Source: Isoetes taiwanensis (Eukaryota; Streptophyta; Lycopodiopsida; Isoetales; Isoetaceae). From it: a stretch of 64,000 bases of DNA. The notes beneath the pieces are model-generated. The model did no database searches and was not told the origin of the DNA. It worked only from the letters and a program-made list of their open reading frames with translations. Positions 1 to 11,448 of this stretch are shown piece by piece; within the stretch, counting starts at the first letter, position 1; each line of letters opens with the position of its first letter. The DNA lies in the NCBI GenBank assembly GCA_021234155.1, contig JAJEKV010000160.1:1095196-1159195 (forward strand), read 5' to 3'. A program made the translations under genes and the position numbers.

Positions 1-2434
1 TCGACTTGCACCACAATAAGCCATGTTAGAAAGAGTCTGCTCTGAAATACAAAGATGTGATTATTTCTTCCTTCACTGAGCCACTGCTTCTGAGATTCAG
101 CGTATTGCAAGGAAGCATTTGCACACTAAAACATCGTAATCTGAAGAAAAAGAAAAGAAAAGCTTGCAAGAGAATCAAGGACTTCGAGCAAAAAGACAAC
201 AAAATCAAAGATAGTGTTACCAGAGGCGCCATTAAATTGTTATAAAAGAAACCGAAGCGCAAAAAGCGGACATAAAATTTGGAAGCCGCAGAAGCCAGAC
301 GCAATCTGAAGCTCTGCAACCTATGAGGGTTTGATATAAAAGTGATTTTCATTCATGCAAATGAGGAAGCAACGCAAGAATCCTTTTATTAATCCATACC
401 TATAAGTTGGAAGAAGCATCTACAGCAGAACCCACTAACACACCCAATGTGCGAGAGAGCGTGATCTCTTTTTTCTCCTTCCCATCCCTCTTCGAACTTT
501 TATCTTATATTTACATTCAAGATCTGCTGTCTTTTAATGACCTTCCTTATTCCGTTGGACTGCAGGAAGGACCTCATCCACAGTTCTTTCAACTGAAACC
601 CTGCCAATAAGCTTGTTAAGAGACAAGAAAATAGAGCAAAAATACATATATAAACAATAGATGGTGCCCACGGTCTTCCGGGCATAGCATTACAACTTCT
701 AGACCCTTTCTTACGCCAATAGAGGACGATTTTGCAAAGGATTTTCCAATCTTACTTACGGTTTTATGCCCGGTTCGAAAGCGAGAAAAAATGTGGGCAT
801 TGTGGGTCTCTTGGGACTGCTCAAAAAAACACGCAGCGAGAATCAGCAAAAATATGAGAAAAACATTACCACAATGCCAATTTTGAACGAAATAGAGATT
901 CTTATTACGACCGTAGTTTTCTTGGCACAACAGGTAGCTCCTCCATCTTGACTCACCAATCCGCTATGTTCCATTTCACGCTTACGTGATCTTGGCATAA
1001 AAGGCGGATATGCTTACCCGAGAATGCTCACTGTTGGCGACATACCTTTCGACTCTGCTTTCGGCTCATTTCGACGACTGCAGGCGGCCTGTGGGTTTGA
1101 AAGACTATCGATTGGTTTGCAAAGCGGCGAAGGGGGAAAGGGTAACGTGGAAACAACTGGCCAATGGGAAGATAAGACCGAGATCAAAATCTGGGCCCTT
1201 CATCTTAGTTCATCTCAGCCGTTGGATCGGAAGAAGTAGCTTATATTGGCTTAGCCCATAAAACGCCAACACTGGACCATTAAATATCCATTACGCATCC
1301 TAGCGCACTGATTTTAGCTTGTTGAATACCTAGGCAAGCTATTCCTTAAGAGAAAACTGGACTGGAATGTTCCATCTTGTAATTTCATATGGAGATATGG
1401 TAATGTAGGCCTTAACCTATAAAATTTGCCAAACCATAGTGAAGCTCAAGACCTTTAGATATAGCAAACCATATGAATACCGTCGAATTTGATTTAAAAA
1501 GGAACTCAACAGTTTAAATCAAATTTCATGGTTTGCTACCAACCAACTATTCCTTAATCATAACTATTCATGGTTCAAAAATTCGGAGCATTCACCTGAA
1601 AAATTCAGCCATCCTTGAAAAGTTCCGACAAAAAATAGCGTGATATGATTTTTTCTAACATCAAACGGAGGGCGGCATTTGTCACAGTTGGGTGTGCACC
1701 TAAATTCGACCCCTGCGGATACACCGATATCATGCGTGATAAAACCATAATTTCACTTTCACGCGTGTGACAAATCTTTAACTTTTTATTTTGCCACGTG
1801 ACAAAACTTAATGTTTGTAACCAGTGATGTGTGTGCCAATAAGTTGCCAGGATGTAGTGATGACATGGCAAAAATGGCATCATGATCTGACAAATGTTAT
1901 TTTTGCAATCTTCACGAGATGAGTGGGAAAAGTGGAAATTTGCAAATGTTGACATGGAACATGATGATGCGGCACTCCAAGTGGTGACATGTCATGCCAA
2001 GTAAACAAGGCCAACCAAAAAAGTACAACCTTGGACTTTCATGGGTGGTGTAGCAACGTTTGGACGATAGCAAAGGATATGGATGATTGTGGACATGGTG
2101 ATTAAGCATTTTTGTTAGAAATATGACCACTTTTAATGTCTCGTAAAAGAATTGGCATGAGAATTTACGGGCACTAAAAAAAACTACTTGTCTCACTAAA
2201 AAAAAACCCTTTTTTCAAAAAAATTGGCCCAATCATTTTCTTAATAATCATGTGGCATGCCACAACATCCAAAGAAAATCCATGTCACCACGGAGAAATA
2301 TCTTTTCTTAAAAGTTGCGAAACTGTCGAAGCAAATTGTTCATTTTTACACCCCTTCATATTTTGCCACCTCGCCACTCATCTTTGCCCCCTAACCATAC
2401 TCATGCCATGTCATCTCCTACAATTTTTGCAAAT
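1..2434. other. Left flank, no gene seen
   Basis: AT-rich sequence without a supportable gene. Short frames on both strands show no recognisable domain. The part from about 1840 to 2420 repeats words such as ATGTGGCATGCCAC and CCATGTCAT, loosely like the satellite at 14870, so it is probably decayed repeat DNA. It forms the left flank of element E1; the last four bases (AAAT) are its target duplication. Confidence 0.5.
1462..1538. repeat. 77-bp fold-back (MITE-like hairpin)
   Basis: The outer arms TAGCAAACCAT (1462-1472) and ATGGTTTGCTA (1528-1538) are exact inverted repeats. The inner arms around 1485-1498 and 1513-1527 (GAATTTGATTTAAA / TTTAAATCAAATTTC) also pair. This is a compact palindromic unit of the size of a small fold-back element. 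No function can be assigned. Confidence 0.55.
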
Positions 2435-2459
2435 AAGTCGTATTTAATTAAAGTGGGAC
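2435..2459 (+). repeat. E1 left terminal inverted repeat
   Basis: Exact reverse complement of 14524-14548 over 25 bp. It is preceded by AAAT (2431-2434), repeated after the right end. It shares the pattern AA...TTAATTAAA..GGGA with the ends of E2-E4. Confidence 0.85.
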
Positions 2460-2748
2460 TCATTCCATTCCCATTTTTTTTCGGAACCCGGTTAATTTAC
2501 ATAAAAAGTAGCACCCCGACCCGAAAACTATCCTTAATTCGAATTTTTGAATAAAACTCTGAATCCGAGCTGTGCTGCAGTTTTCCCAGGTTCGCGAGTC
2601 GAGAACAAAAACAATGCAACTGAAACAAAGGAAATTCATTAAAGTTTGAAACCAAAGATGTAGTTGAAAAAGAATTTTTATTAATAAATTGAACAGATAC
2701 AATGTATTTTACATGGGACGCAGAGACCATGGCGGGTCTTGCTTGTGT

Positions 2749-3140
2749 CTACTGATCCACATCATCTTGGTAGGTGGTCCACCTTAGGGGATTAACTTGT
2801 GGCGCTTCTTCATGCCGTCTGTAAGCCTTGGGGGCAACCTGAAGAGTGTGGAATGCCTCACGTGGAGGTGCCTCTGGAGCTACCGGCCGACCTCCCACCC
2901 ACCCGACTTCTCCACTCGCCTCCCGCAGCCTTTCATCGAATATGCTCCTTCCCCAACCTCCGTGGATGTTATGCAATGCTTGCAATATGCCTTGAGCTTC
3001 CTGGACTTTCTCTTTGTTCTTCGCCTGTTCTTTATTCCCAGGGTGTAGCGAGCAACCTCTCGGTCGCGAGCAACCTTGTCCCAAAGGTAGGGCAAGAGTG
3101 TAGCGCGGACCGGGGGATCCGTGCTGAACGGTATTTCTTC
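2749..3140 (-). CDS. C1 last exon (unrecognised C-terminal tail)
   Basis: An open frame reading toward the left end and stopping at 2749, about 290 bp from the element tip. The tail is helical and charged (GILQALHNIHGGWGR, IFDERLREAS) and ends WTTYQDDVDQ. An overlapping frame at 2880-3254 keeps SKAEEIPFSTDPP and NRRRTKRKSRKLK, so one frame break is likely inside the exon. No domain recognised. Confidence 0.4.
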
Positions 3141-3357
3141 CGCCTTTGAGCGGGATCCGTGCCGCTGGAGCGGTCTACGTGATGCCCGGCGGGATGCGTG
3201 GCCGGTGTCGGATCGTGCCTCGAACCACTGGAGCAAGGAGAGTATGATTAACAATTACGGTGTCATTAGTCAAAACGAGAAAAGAGCGTTGAAATCAAAT
3301 TACAACGGAGAACATTCATTCCATACAACCGCATCCAATGGCGTGGGAAGTAGTGTC

Positions 3358-3604
3358 TTTTCGACCGCGAGTCGAGAAAGGCCATAAAAGTCAAAGTACA
3401 ACCATTCTCATTAGAATATGGTTGCATCCAATCACACGGAAGCATACAAATGCTTTTGTCAACGAGACAACTAGCATGCCTTTCTCGACTCGCGAAGTCG
3501 AGAAAGTCCCAGAAACCCAATGTACAAGCATTATCATAATAGATTGTACAAGCATTTCATCAACACGACAAGCATGCCTTTCTCGACTCATGAGTCGAGA
3601 AAGG
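3358..3604. repeat. E1 palindromes, cluster 1
   Basis: Three copies of the word TCTCGACTCGCGAGTCGAGA or close variants (about 3358-3379, 3480-3503, 3581-3604), about 100 bp apart in non-coding sequence between the C-terminal exon and the FCP1 exon. The copies differ by single-base gains or losses at the centre (CGCGAAGTCG, CATGAGTCG). Confidence 0.85.
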
Positions 3605-3849
3605 CATCAAAACTCAATATACAAGTATATTCATTACAAAATGGTCAATACATGTGTTCACGTTCGATTACAATATTCACACAATTTGACTATCAAAGCG
3701 GGGGTCACTCTTCTTGTTCACCAAAGTATTTGTCGTCCATAGCTTTCATGATCGGCTTGCTCTCTGGATCGGGTTCCGTGAGGCTCGGATAGTTCGTAAG
3801 CACATCGGCGACAAGAATGGCAAAGAGGGATTCCGCCAAGACAGGACAG

Positions 3850-4602
3850 AGTCCGAAGGACAACCACCTATCGTCTCATATTCTTGGTCGATATGGCTTA
3901 GCAATGATTGTATTTTTGGCGTTATGATAGCACTTGTAGGAGAGTCGTCTATGATCAGCGTGTTGTGTTTGCCAAAGTCCCGAATTGCTCAAAAACACGT
4001 CCCGGCCTTTTCACCATTATAGGCTTCCCCTTTGTGATGGCTGGATCGAGGTCCTTCACATGCTCGACCCTTTCGTTTCCCCAAACGAACTTGAACTTCA
4101 AAACTGAAATGCCGAGAACACCAAGAACATTGACAATATTTTTCTTTGCCATACAAGACCATATGCCCACTTCGAATCCCCGTGCCAGGCACCAGTCAAT
4201 AATTTCCTTAGCTCTGGGCCTCGGATACACTATTTTATGCTCTGTTTTCACTGGGATCTGCGAGGTGTTAATCTCGGGGACGTCTTTGTCGTGGTATACT
4301 GCAGCTAATACTCCATTGACGTCAAATATTACAAGCTTGGTGGGACCAGCTGGATCCCAGTTGGAGTTTGGCTCTGACCATATTTCCGGTTCATCGGGAT
4401 CCAAATGCGGGATCATTAACTTTTCAGGTTCTTTCTGGCTGTGAGCAGTGTCTTGCTCTGGATTTTCATTCTCATTCTCGCGCGGCGTGAACCGTTGGAA
4501 TCCATTGACAATGATCCCGACTTCGTTGAGCTCGAATTCCCCGAAATGATGACATCCGCCGAAAGGAACGAAGTTTTTCGACTCGCGAGTCGAGAATGAC
4601 AA
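3850..4602 (-). CDS. C1 FCP1/HAD-phosphatase-like domain exon
   Basis: An acidic linker (ENENENPEQDTAHSQKEPEK) precedes a clear FCP1-homology domain: KLVIFDVNGVL at the position of the catalytic DxDGT/V loop, YPRPRAKEIIDWCLARGFEV and GIWSCMAKKNIV (the W-S motif of FCP1/HAD proteins), then VWGNERVEHVKDLDP. After a frame break near 3955 follows MIIDDSPTSAIITP, the conserved DDSP loop. Plant HAD proteins with F/LD(L/V)NG are known; the second Asp of DxD is Asn here, so phosphatase activity is doubtful. E3 carries the same domain (KILVFDLNGVL), so this is a family component and not a one-off capture. Confidence 0.75.
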
Positions 4603-4651
4603 GAAAAGGTATTGAAAGGAAACGAGTTTTCTCGACTCGCGAGTCGAGAAA
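4577..4651. repeat. E1 palindromes inside an intron, cluster 2
   Basis: Two near-perfect copies (about 4577-4596 and 4628-4651) lie in the intron that starts with GTGAGT at about 4676 (minus strand), between the methyltransferase-like and FCP1 exons. Confidence 0.85.
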
Positions 4652-4672
4652 CACCGTTAGAGCAAAGTAAAC

Positions 4673-5470
4673 TCACCTCAATCTCAGGTTTTCAATAATG
4701 TTTTCGGCAGCATTCTGGTCCAATCCTTCGACATCCTCGTCTCCGTCAGGTTTGTCTCCCTCGTCCTCGTCGTCTTTACTGCTTCCATTTGTCTTCCTCC
4801 CCTTGAAATGCTCATGAAGCAGATCCAAGTATGACTGAATGGTTTCAACCATGTCCTTATTTCCAACCACGGATATAGGTTTCATTCCAAACAAAGCATA
4901 GCCCCCTGAGAGAACAGGCCATTCATGTACCACTTTCGCATACAATTTGATCTTCCTCGACCAAAAGCTGGTTATGAAGTACTTGATAACTCTTGGCGGA
5001 TAGGAATTCTATGTATAGGACCGGTCGCACCATCCTTGGCTGACCTTGTCCATCGATGGAACATCCTCCATAAACCTGCCCCTTCCGGGGTTCCATACGC
5101 TCTTGAGAGATCATGAACTTGTCGAGATAATGATGCTCGCTAGACCACCACTTATCCGTGTCGACCGCCCGATCTTGAAATCAAAACCAAAACTATGTTG
5201 GCAAAGCTTGGTGCCTTCGGCAAGCCAAGTCTGCACTCATGATCAAGTTCAGATATGGAGTGCATGATCTTGTTGGTGAAGTTAATATCGGTGCCCATTG
5301 GGAGACAAAGTAGTTGTTTGATTGCCCGGCATGCAAAAGACAAGAAAACCGAAAGTATCCAGGTCGGTCATGTCCGGACACGCCTTGTACCACTGCTCTA
5401 TGTCGGCTTTGTCATAAAAAGGGTGGGGTCTTGATCATATTGATGGCAAATAGTGCCACGGGTCCAGTGC
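4673..5470 (-). CDS. C1 methyltransferase-like block, catalytic motifs replaced
   Basis: Aligned by eye to the E2 methylase and its E3 paralog. The motif-IV region (about 5460-5330) reads VALFAINMIKTPPF then ADIEQWYKACPDM...TFGFLVFCMPG, where E2 has TLVIADLPYGF. The motif-I region (exon 4945-4673) reads HEWPVLSGGYALFGMK then ISVVGNKDMVETIQSYLD, where E2 has DAFSGSGTTIACAL. The spacing and hydrophobic pattern fit a class-beta N6/N4 methyltransferase order (IV before I), but the DPPY and FxGxG residues are lost. The exon ends in an acidic stretch (KDDEDEGDKPDGDEDVE). Frame breaks are present. It could bind DNA or S-adenosylmethionine without catalysis, or be plain decay. Confidence 0.5.
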
Positions 5471-6364
5471 GAGTTCCTGCACCACCAAATCCCTTGTGTC
5501 CCAAAGTAACCAGAAATGGGGAGCTAATACGCGCTTTAAATGGGACCACCCGAATCCAAGCTTCCTTTTAATTGCCATAGCACGTTCAGGGAAAGGAAGG
5601 GTTTTGACGTTACGCTTCAAGCTTGGTGTTGATGTAGGGTTGACATAGGCGGTTCAATTCCTTCATGTCTTCCTCATCAAGGGCAGCCTTTTCCTTGTAA
5701 TAATCAAAATCATGGTATTCATTAGATGCAGCGTTGCGAGAACTCCGTGATGCCTTCTTCTAACGCATTTGCCGCTTTAGGACCGTGGCATAATCCTTTG
5801 CGTCCCCGCAATTTAGAACTCCTAGTCTTCCTCGCAGGATTGTTCCCTCCAAGATTTTGCCTTGTAGGTCAAGCGTTTCTTTGTCCGTGAGGCCCTCGTA
5901 TCCTCTTCTTCATGAACCGCTTGTCAAACAACTTGGGGTCGGGCCTGCTTGGAAATTCTCCATTCTTTGTCCTTCCGGCTTGCCTCTTGTCCATTGAGCC
6001 CATATTTCAGTCCATTTCTCCCGGGCACCGCCTCGATTGCTAAGAATGAGGTCGTATTGGTCCGAGAGAGACTCCTGCCTTTCCTTGGTGTTCTCTTCTT
6101 CTTCTCCTCTTCTTCCTCTCCCTCGTCATCTTCCTGTCCCTCCAGTGAACATATACGCATAGTTTCTCAAAGGTCTTCCACTTATCCAGGGAGCCCTGTT
6201 TCCTTTAGGACGCCGAGGACAACCCAATGCTTTGCTTTGTTGCCTAAGCGTGTATGATCTGGTCGGGGATAAGGGCTGCATTGGACAATGTACCAATGTC
6301 GAGCATGAAAGTATCTACAAACACCCGGGAATAAGCGGTAAAATGTAGCCCGGGTTTTCATTTC

Positions 6365-6732
6365 GCATGAGTCGAGAAAGTCCCTTGAATGTCTAATTTT
6401 CTTTTACTTCTCGGGTTTTCGACTCGCAGAGATCGAAAGCTCTGCATCCTTTGATTTTTTCATTACCACGCCTTTCGACTTCGGCAGTCGAGAAACCCGA
6501 TGATAATCGGCAAATGTTAGGATGGCGGGGTTTTCTCGACTCGCGAAGTCGAGAAAGTCCCATTCAATGTCTAATTTTCTTTCGCGGCTAAGGGTTTCTC
6601 GATTTCGCGAGTCGAGAAAGCTCCACATCCTTTGATTTTACCGTGTTTGGGGCTTTCGACTCGCGGTCGAGAAACCCGATGATAATCGGCAAATGTTAGG
6701 ATGGTAGGGCTTTCGACTTCGCGAGTCGAAAT
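6365..6732. repeat. E1 palindromes, cluster 3, within a ~170-bp tandem duplication
   Basis: Seven full or partial copies at about 6365, 6415, 6474, 6533, 6597, 6654 and 6710. The spacers repeat too: AGTCCC(AT)T(C/G)AATGTCTAATTTT follows the first and fourth copies and ACCCGATGATAATCGGCAAA follows the third and sixth, so the cluster grew by tandem duplication. CCGATGATAATCGG is itself nearly palindromic. Confidence 0.8.
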
Positions 6733-6749
6733 GGAAAGACCAGAGAGTT

Positions 6750-7240
6750 ATTTACCTTCGTGGTGGCACTTTCGCTGCTATTGTGTTCGCGATTGGCTAA
6801 TGCTGGCCCGGTTCGGTTGTCGGCGTCTCCGCCCGAAAGAACTCTGCACTCTCGCAAACGGCATATCTATCCTTGATCCTTTCGCGGCACCTCCTTCTCC
6901 GTCTCGCAATACTTGAGCCGCCCTAATGAATGCTGACCGTCTACAACCCGTAACGGATTCTCTTTTCCGCCAGATCTTCCTCGGACTTCCGGTTAACAAC
7001 TCACTGCCGATCGCTAAAAGGTATGACATCAGCAGGCATTGGATCTGCAGCGGGATGTCGCACCATCAGGTTCGAGAATCTCCGGCATGTGTCTTTGGAT
7101 TAAATTCCCCGTGGTTGAACAAGGCGGCATCTCCCGTGCAAACCCACCGTCTAATGTCAAAGCAGCAGCTTTGTGTGATATTCCCAACGGATAATACCGA
7201 GCTAGACGCTCCATTTTACGTGCCCCTCTCGAGAAATCCT
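6750..7240 (-). CDS. C1 ParB-like block
   Basis: The segment reading ARKMERLARYYPLGIS then ALTLDGGFAREMPP and IQRHMPEILEPDG aligns with E3 residues LKKYADKYPLGLS...IHVDRLFRSTKAMFVSRRF...EIVDSMIENPG, the N-terminal half of a ParB/Srx-like domain. The following frame (7029-6778) has VTGCRRSAFIRAAQVL where E2 has VLGGNHSFKARRQL. Weak on its own; supported by the identical order in E2, E3 and E4. Confidence 0.45.
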
Positions 7241-7319
7241 GATCTGATCATACGGATCGAGGTTTGGGGAGTCGACCATATCTTCGTCTCCTTAGTCATC
7301 GACTCCTCCGTGTGGTGTC

Positions 7320-8050
7320 ATCATCCCCATCTTTGTTTTTTGGTGGACTTTTTTTTGTATGAACCACAACATTCCCCAGCTGCAGAGTGTTGTAGACTCT
7401 TCAAACGATGAGAAGTGAAGCTCCCGTATTGAGCAGGTTTTTCCCCGACTCGGAAATCTCCATACCAAGCTCCCCGGATGTTAGGGTTCCGGCCTCCTTC
7501 ATCCCTTCGAGATCCTTCCACCCAAGGTTTCGACAATTTAAAGCGCCCGGCCTTTTTGGTGCCCTTAGCCTTGCTCATGGAAGAGTGAGAATAATTTGAA
7601 ACCGCCAATTTTTTTGCGCGATAGAACTTACTCTTCCGGCGGTCCTCGACATGTAGTGTTAAATGCTTGAATCTGGCGCAGGGCGGAGAGCACAACACCG
7701 ATTTTCTTGTACTTGTCTCCAGGAGCTCTTCTTGTCCCTTTGGTGTAGAAACAGATCTTTCTCCTTCCCACTTGTCGATACCTCGACATACCACCAAGAA
7801 TCTGCCGCTGTTTCAAGAAGCTCTGTCTCCAGTCCCTCGATGACGAAGAATGGAGTTCGGCCAGTGATCACCAGTGAGTCCGAGGTGAATGCTGCAAAGA
7901 AGAACGGATGGATCGGGTTAAGGTATTCCGACAAAAGAAAAAGCTCGAGCTCACTGGGGTGTTTGTCTTCTTCTTCTTCTTTGCGCTGGCGAAAGCATCC
8001 CTCCGGCGCCTCGCTTCTTGGGCCGGAGTCATTTCTATATGCCCTCTCAT
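7320..8050 (-). CDS. C1 N-terminal WYV block
   Basis: Reads MRGHIEMTPAQEARRRRDAF and a poly-lysine segment, then SLVITGRTPFFVIEG and DSWWYVEVSTSGKEKDLFLH. The WYVEV-STSGK-DL pattern matches E3 (SEWYVEIFKTSGKTDLIFMS), fixing homology between the elements. Two or three frames are used in succession, so indels interrupt it. No named domain recognised; the basic N-terminus suits a nuclear or DNA-binding protein. Confidence 0.5.
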
Positions 8051-8170
8051 CCTCTTGGACTGACTCAGAAATTAAGTTTCCTCAGCGTTGTGAGTTTTAG
8101 GACTGCATGTAAAAAGACGGGCGTGTTCTTTAATTTGAAGTTAAGGACATGCAATCATTTATGAAAAAAA

Positions 8171-8207
8171 GCGGGCTAAGGGTACAGCACGGTCGGCTTT
8201 AGCCCGC
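8171..8207. repeat. Short imperfect hairpin upstream of C1
   Basis: GCGGGCTAA near 8171 and TTAGCCCGC near 8199 form inverted arms around a loop of about 20 nt, in the AT-rich spacer upstream of the C1 start near 8050. It differs from the E1 palindrome word. Confidence 0.4.
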
Positions 8208-8929
8208 CCAAACACTATTTCGAAATTGAATCACATCAAGGGACTAAGTGAGTGGAGCGTAGTTTATCTTCCCTGCGGCATTGGGGAACTTCGAGGTCCG
8301 GAGGGGATCATCGGATCGTGGCGACTTCGAATGGCGCCGCGACGCTGTAAGCTGCTGGCGCTTTGCATATGTGTGTTTTTCCTGACCGCGCGTCCTATTG
8401 CAAGCAGTTGAATTGATCGATGAGCACGGAGCTAAGGTAGGAAGCGGAGAGGAGCTGCCAGACACCGGAACTCTACACTGCGGGCGCCATGGAAAGGGGA
8501 TACTGAGAATCGCAGGTGATACGAGTAATAGATCGCGAATACACTCTTGAAGCCAAACCGGCCGAAGAAGCAAAGACTCGGGTGAGGCTGCGGGATCCGT
8601 GATCAAATGGCCCCAAGGAATTACTGCGTGAAGAGGTGAGTTTGAGAGATGCCTATGTTATTTCGCTTGTAGAACATGCCGTATGTGTTTAAATAATGGA
8701 ACTGCCGATAAGCTCGGCGGATTGGTGTTTTCCTTGTCCGGCATTCGGCGAGAGATGATTTACTCTCTAGGTTGAGAGATGCTCGGCAAGGAAACATTGG
8801 ATCGGGGGTAAAGAACAGTTCCGTTTTAGGTCTGTTTTTCCATGGACTGTTTACTTGGAATGTTGTACATAGATCAGGCTAGGACTAAGGCCCAGGAGAT
8901 GCGGTTCAAATGCATCCTCTTGTAGTTAG

Positions 8930-9935
8930 TCGGAGGGGCCTCCACTGCATAGAACCACTCCTCTTCGCAATATTCGGGGAAGATGGTTGAAGGAGAGTGG
9001 CTCGCATGGGCTAGAGGCACTTGGGACTAAAAAAGGAGAATAGAAAGTCACGACTTGTAGAGAATGCAAGCCTTGGCTTCCCTCGTGGTTTCCCCGTGGT
9101 TAGTTGTAGAGGCCTCCCACCCGGTCAGCCCCTCCCCTTCGCACTATTCGACGAAGATGGTTCGAAGGAGAGTGACTCTGACTGGGTCGAGGCCACTGCT
9201 ACCAGACACAGGAGAATTGGCTGGCTAAGGGATTCTCGACTTGCGAGTCGAGAATGCTTGGCTTCCTGTCTACATTCTCGACTCGCAAGTCGAGAATGCC
9301 TTGGCCATCCAGAACTCCGGTTAGTACATGGAGTGCCGGTTGGGTAAGGCATTCCCGACTCGCTCAGCCGAGAATGCATACAGGCCTTCCTCGTGGAATG
9401 CATGCGTCGCAACCACTGGCCACGTGAGAATTGGGTTGTTAAGAGTTGGCTGCGGCAGACAAGAAAAAACACTTCCCTTCGCAATGTCCGGGAAGATAGA
9501 AGGAGAGTGTTTAAGATTTGTCGCAGCCGCCTCTAGAGTGCACTTTGAGCTCGCTGCGACTCACGAGTCGAAAGCAACAAGAACTCGCGGGTTAGTCACG
9601 CAGGCCTCCACCCAATCGAGCCCATCCTTCGGGCAATATTCCTGAAGATGGTTCAAGGAGACGGCCTTTGATTGCAGAGGCTGCCCACCGCAGGGGGAGA
9701 ATGGGTTGCTAGAGTTGGTGCAGATACCAAAACCACTTCCTTCGCAATGTCCGAATGAGGAAGATAAAAGGAGAGTGGTTGAGACCGCTCTAGCCAGTCA
9801 TGCGTTTTCACTCCACGAGTCGCAGAAAGCGGCCAGACACCTCGGTGGTTGTCGCCGAGCCTTCCACCTACCGAGCCAGTCCCCTCTTCATAACATTCGG
9901 CGAGCATGGTTCAAGGAGAGTGGCTCGCATCGGGT
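8930..9935. repeat. Diverged tandem repeats in the E1 spacer
   Basis: The phrase CTTCGCAATATTCGGGGAAG...GGTTCAAGGAGAGTGGCTCGCAT recurs about six times (near 8960, 9135, 9475, 9625, 9745 and 9890) with irregular spacing of roughly 120-340 bp, together with CCTCCAC(C)C and GAGGCACT. The units sit in the divergent spacer between C1 and T1, interleaved with palindrome copies. Confidence 0.65.
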
Positions 9936-10155
9936 GGAGAGGCACTCGCGATCGCACAAAGAGCCATTGGCGAGAGGTATCACATTTCACTCACGAGTCG
10001 GAGAAGGCTGCAAAGCAGGTTCTAAAGAATGTGAAGACATTGGGTAGCTGTGCAATCGATCGGAAGTCGAGAATCCTCAACTCGCCAACAGTCCAGAGTG
10101 TACACTCCCTCTTCTCGCCATGAAGTCGAGAAGTTCTCGACTCGCGAGTCGAAGA
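9228..10155. repeat. E1 palindromes, cluster 4 (divergent spacer)
   Basis: Clear copies are at about 9229-9255 (flanked ATTCTCGAC...GTCGAGAATGC), 9271-9298 and 10133-10155; degraded copies are at 9350-9375, 9555-9570, 9990-10002 and 10110-10130. The outer bases differ here (ATTCTCGA..TCGAGAAT) from clusters 1-3, so subfamilies exist within one element. Confidence 0.75.
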
Positions 10156-10607
10156 AGGAACAGATTTCCTTGTTGTTGGCAAGCTGAAGTATTCTCAACT
10201 CGCCACTCCCTACGCATGTCTCCCCGCATTGGATTTGCCGTGAGTTAGAAATGGAGATTCGTGAAGCAATTCCTATTACGAATTCTTCCGGGAGAAAGAC
10301 ATTCCTAGTTATTTTTCTGTTAATGCTCGCAATATCTTACTTCCTAACACCAGTCTCGATGATTTTCTCTCGGTTGCTTGCTACTATAACCACTATTCTC
10401 ACTTGTGCATGTACAATGTATTCAATTCAACCACAAGCAAGAAAAAAGATAACAAAAACAGTAAAACAATACAAAGATTATTAAGATTAATGAGAAAACA
10501 GAGAAAAGTGGAGAACGGTCGAGGAGAAAAGTGGAGAAACAAAGAAAAAATGAGATTAAAAAGGGTATGATATTACAAAACATACCGGAAGATTTGCTGG
10601 ATGAGGA

Positions 10608-10736
10608 GGAGGCTTCCACTTCGATTCCATGTGGGTATAGTCGTTGACAAAGCGTGAATAAGGATTTGTCGGGCCGTAAATTGTATCGTGGATTAATAAG
10701 AGCCTCTAACAAATGTAATATAAGAAAAAAATGCAC
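10608..10736 (-). CDS. Possible upstream exon of C1
   Basis: On the minus strand a T-rich tract ending in AG (TTTGTTAG) is followed by an open segment ALINPRYNLRPDKSLFTLCQ...YPHGIEVEASSSSSKSSG, then GTATGT, a good donor. The low-complexity serine end resembles a linker. Whether it joins C1 at 8050 or is its own gene cannot be told. Confidence 0.35.
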
Positions 10737-11162
10737 TAAAAGACTTACGTAAAACTAAAAAGCAGCACAAAAAAGGGCCTCACACTTTCTTCTCACCGCG
10801 TAACGCCAACAATGAACAATGAACGCTGGAGAATCCTATTTGGAAGGCCCCCGATCAGTCGACCAAGCTGCTGTCATAAGATGGCGCTGGAATCGCTTCG
10901 GCTTGATCGATCGCCTCGACGTAAAGCTGGCCCTAAGGGTTCGCGGGAGCTCAAGACTGATCCGAGAAAAATGGGGGAGGAAGAATGGTCGGGGGAGAGG
11001 AAGAGGGTGCAATTAATTACGCACCCTCAACCTCGTAAAAAGTGCAATAATATACTGCCACGTGTGGGCCATGCCCTCCATGGCGTGGCGGTCGCGGATT
11101 CTTGGCGGTAGCCGGGCGGTTTCAGCCTGAAGAGGCGCCACGTGGGCCATGCCAAGATATGA

Positions 11163-11410
11163 AAAGGGTTAGTTATATGTTTATATATGTTGTCTTATGT
11201 ATTTAATAAGGTTTCAATGGTTGAATAGTATCAATGGTATATATGGTTACAATGTTCACATATGGTTTAGAATGAGTGTGGTTGTATGCTTTAATATGGT
11301 TATATGATTTTAGTTAATATGGTTGTATGATTTAATATGGTTATATTTAATATGTTTGTATGGTTTTATATGGTTCATATGGTCATATTTGTGGTGTTTG
11401 GGGCTATATG
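11163..11410 (+). repeat. TATGGTT-rich simple repeat before T1
   Basis: Many irregular copies of TATATGGTT(A/T), just upstream of the first T1 coding segment. It ends in a T-rich acceptor-like sequence (CATTCAG) at about 11436. It may be leader or intron sequence of T1. Confidence 0.55.
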
Positions 11411-11448
11411 GTTTTAATGTGAGCTTTTTCATTCAGGGAGCATGTGAG

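Larger units (their letters stand above)
2749..8050 (-). pseudogene. C1: ParB-like / methyltransferase-like / FCP1-like multi-exon gene of E1
   Basis: Read on the minus strand, the segments appear in a fixed order that recurs in E3: a lysine-rich start and WWYVEV block (8050-7320), a ParB-like block (about 7240-6750), a methyltransferase-like block (about 5470-4673), an FCP1/HAD block (4602-about 3850) and a C-terminal exon ending at 2749 (...YQDDVDQ, stop). At least one donor is clear: the exon ending at about 4677 is followed by GTGAGT, and that intron holds two copies of the E1 palindrome. Several one-base frame breaks interrupt the exons, so this copy is decayed or has assembly errors. 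The start is uncertain: the Met near 8050 is followed by TPAQEARRRRDAFASAKKKKK, but an upstream exon at 10608-10736 may belong to it. Confidence 0.6.

Noticed and set aside
407-1261. Short frames in the left flank
   Set aside because: Overlapping frames on both strands, no domain, no splice or start context worth reporting.
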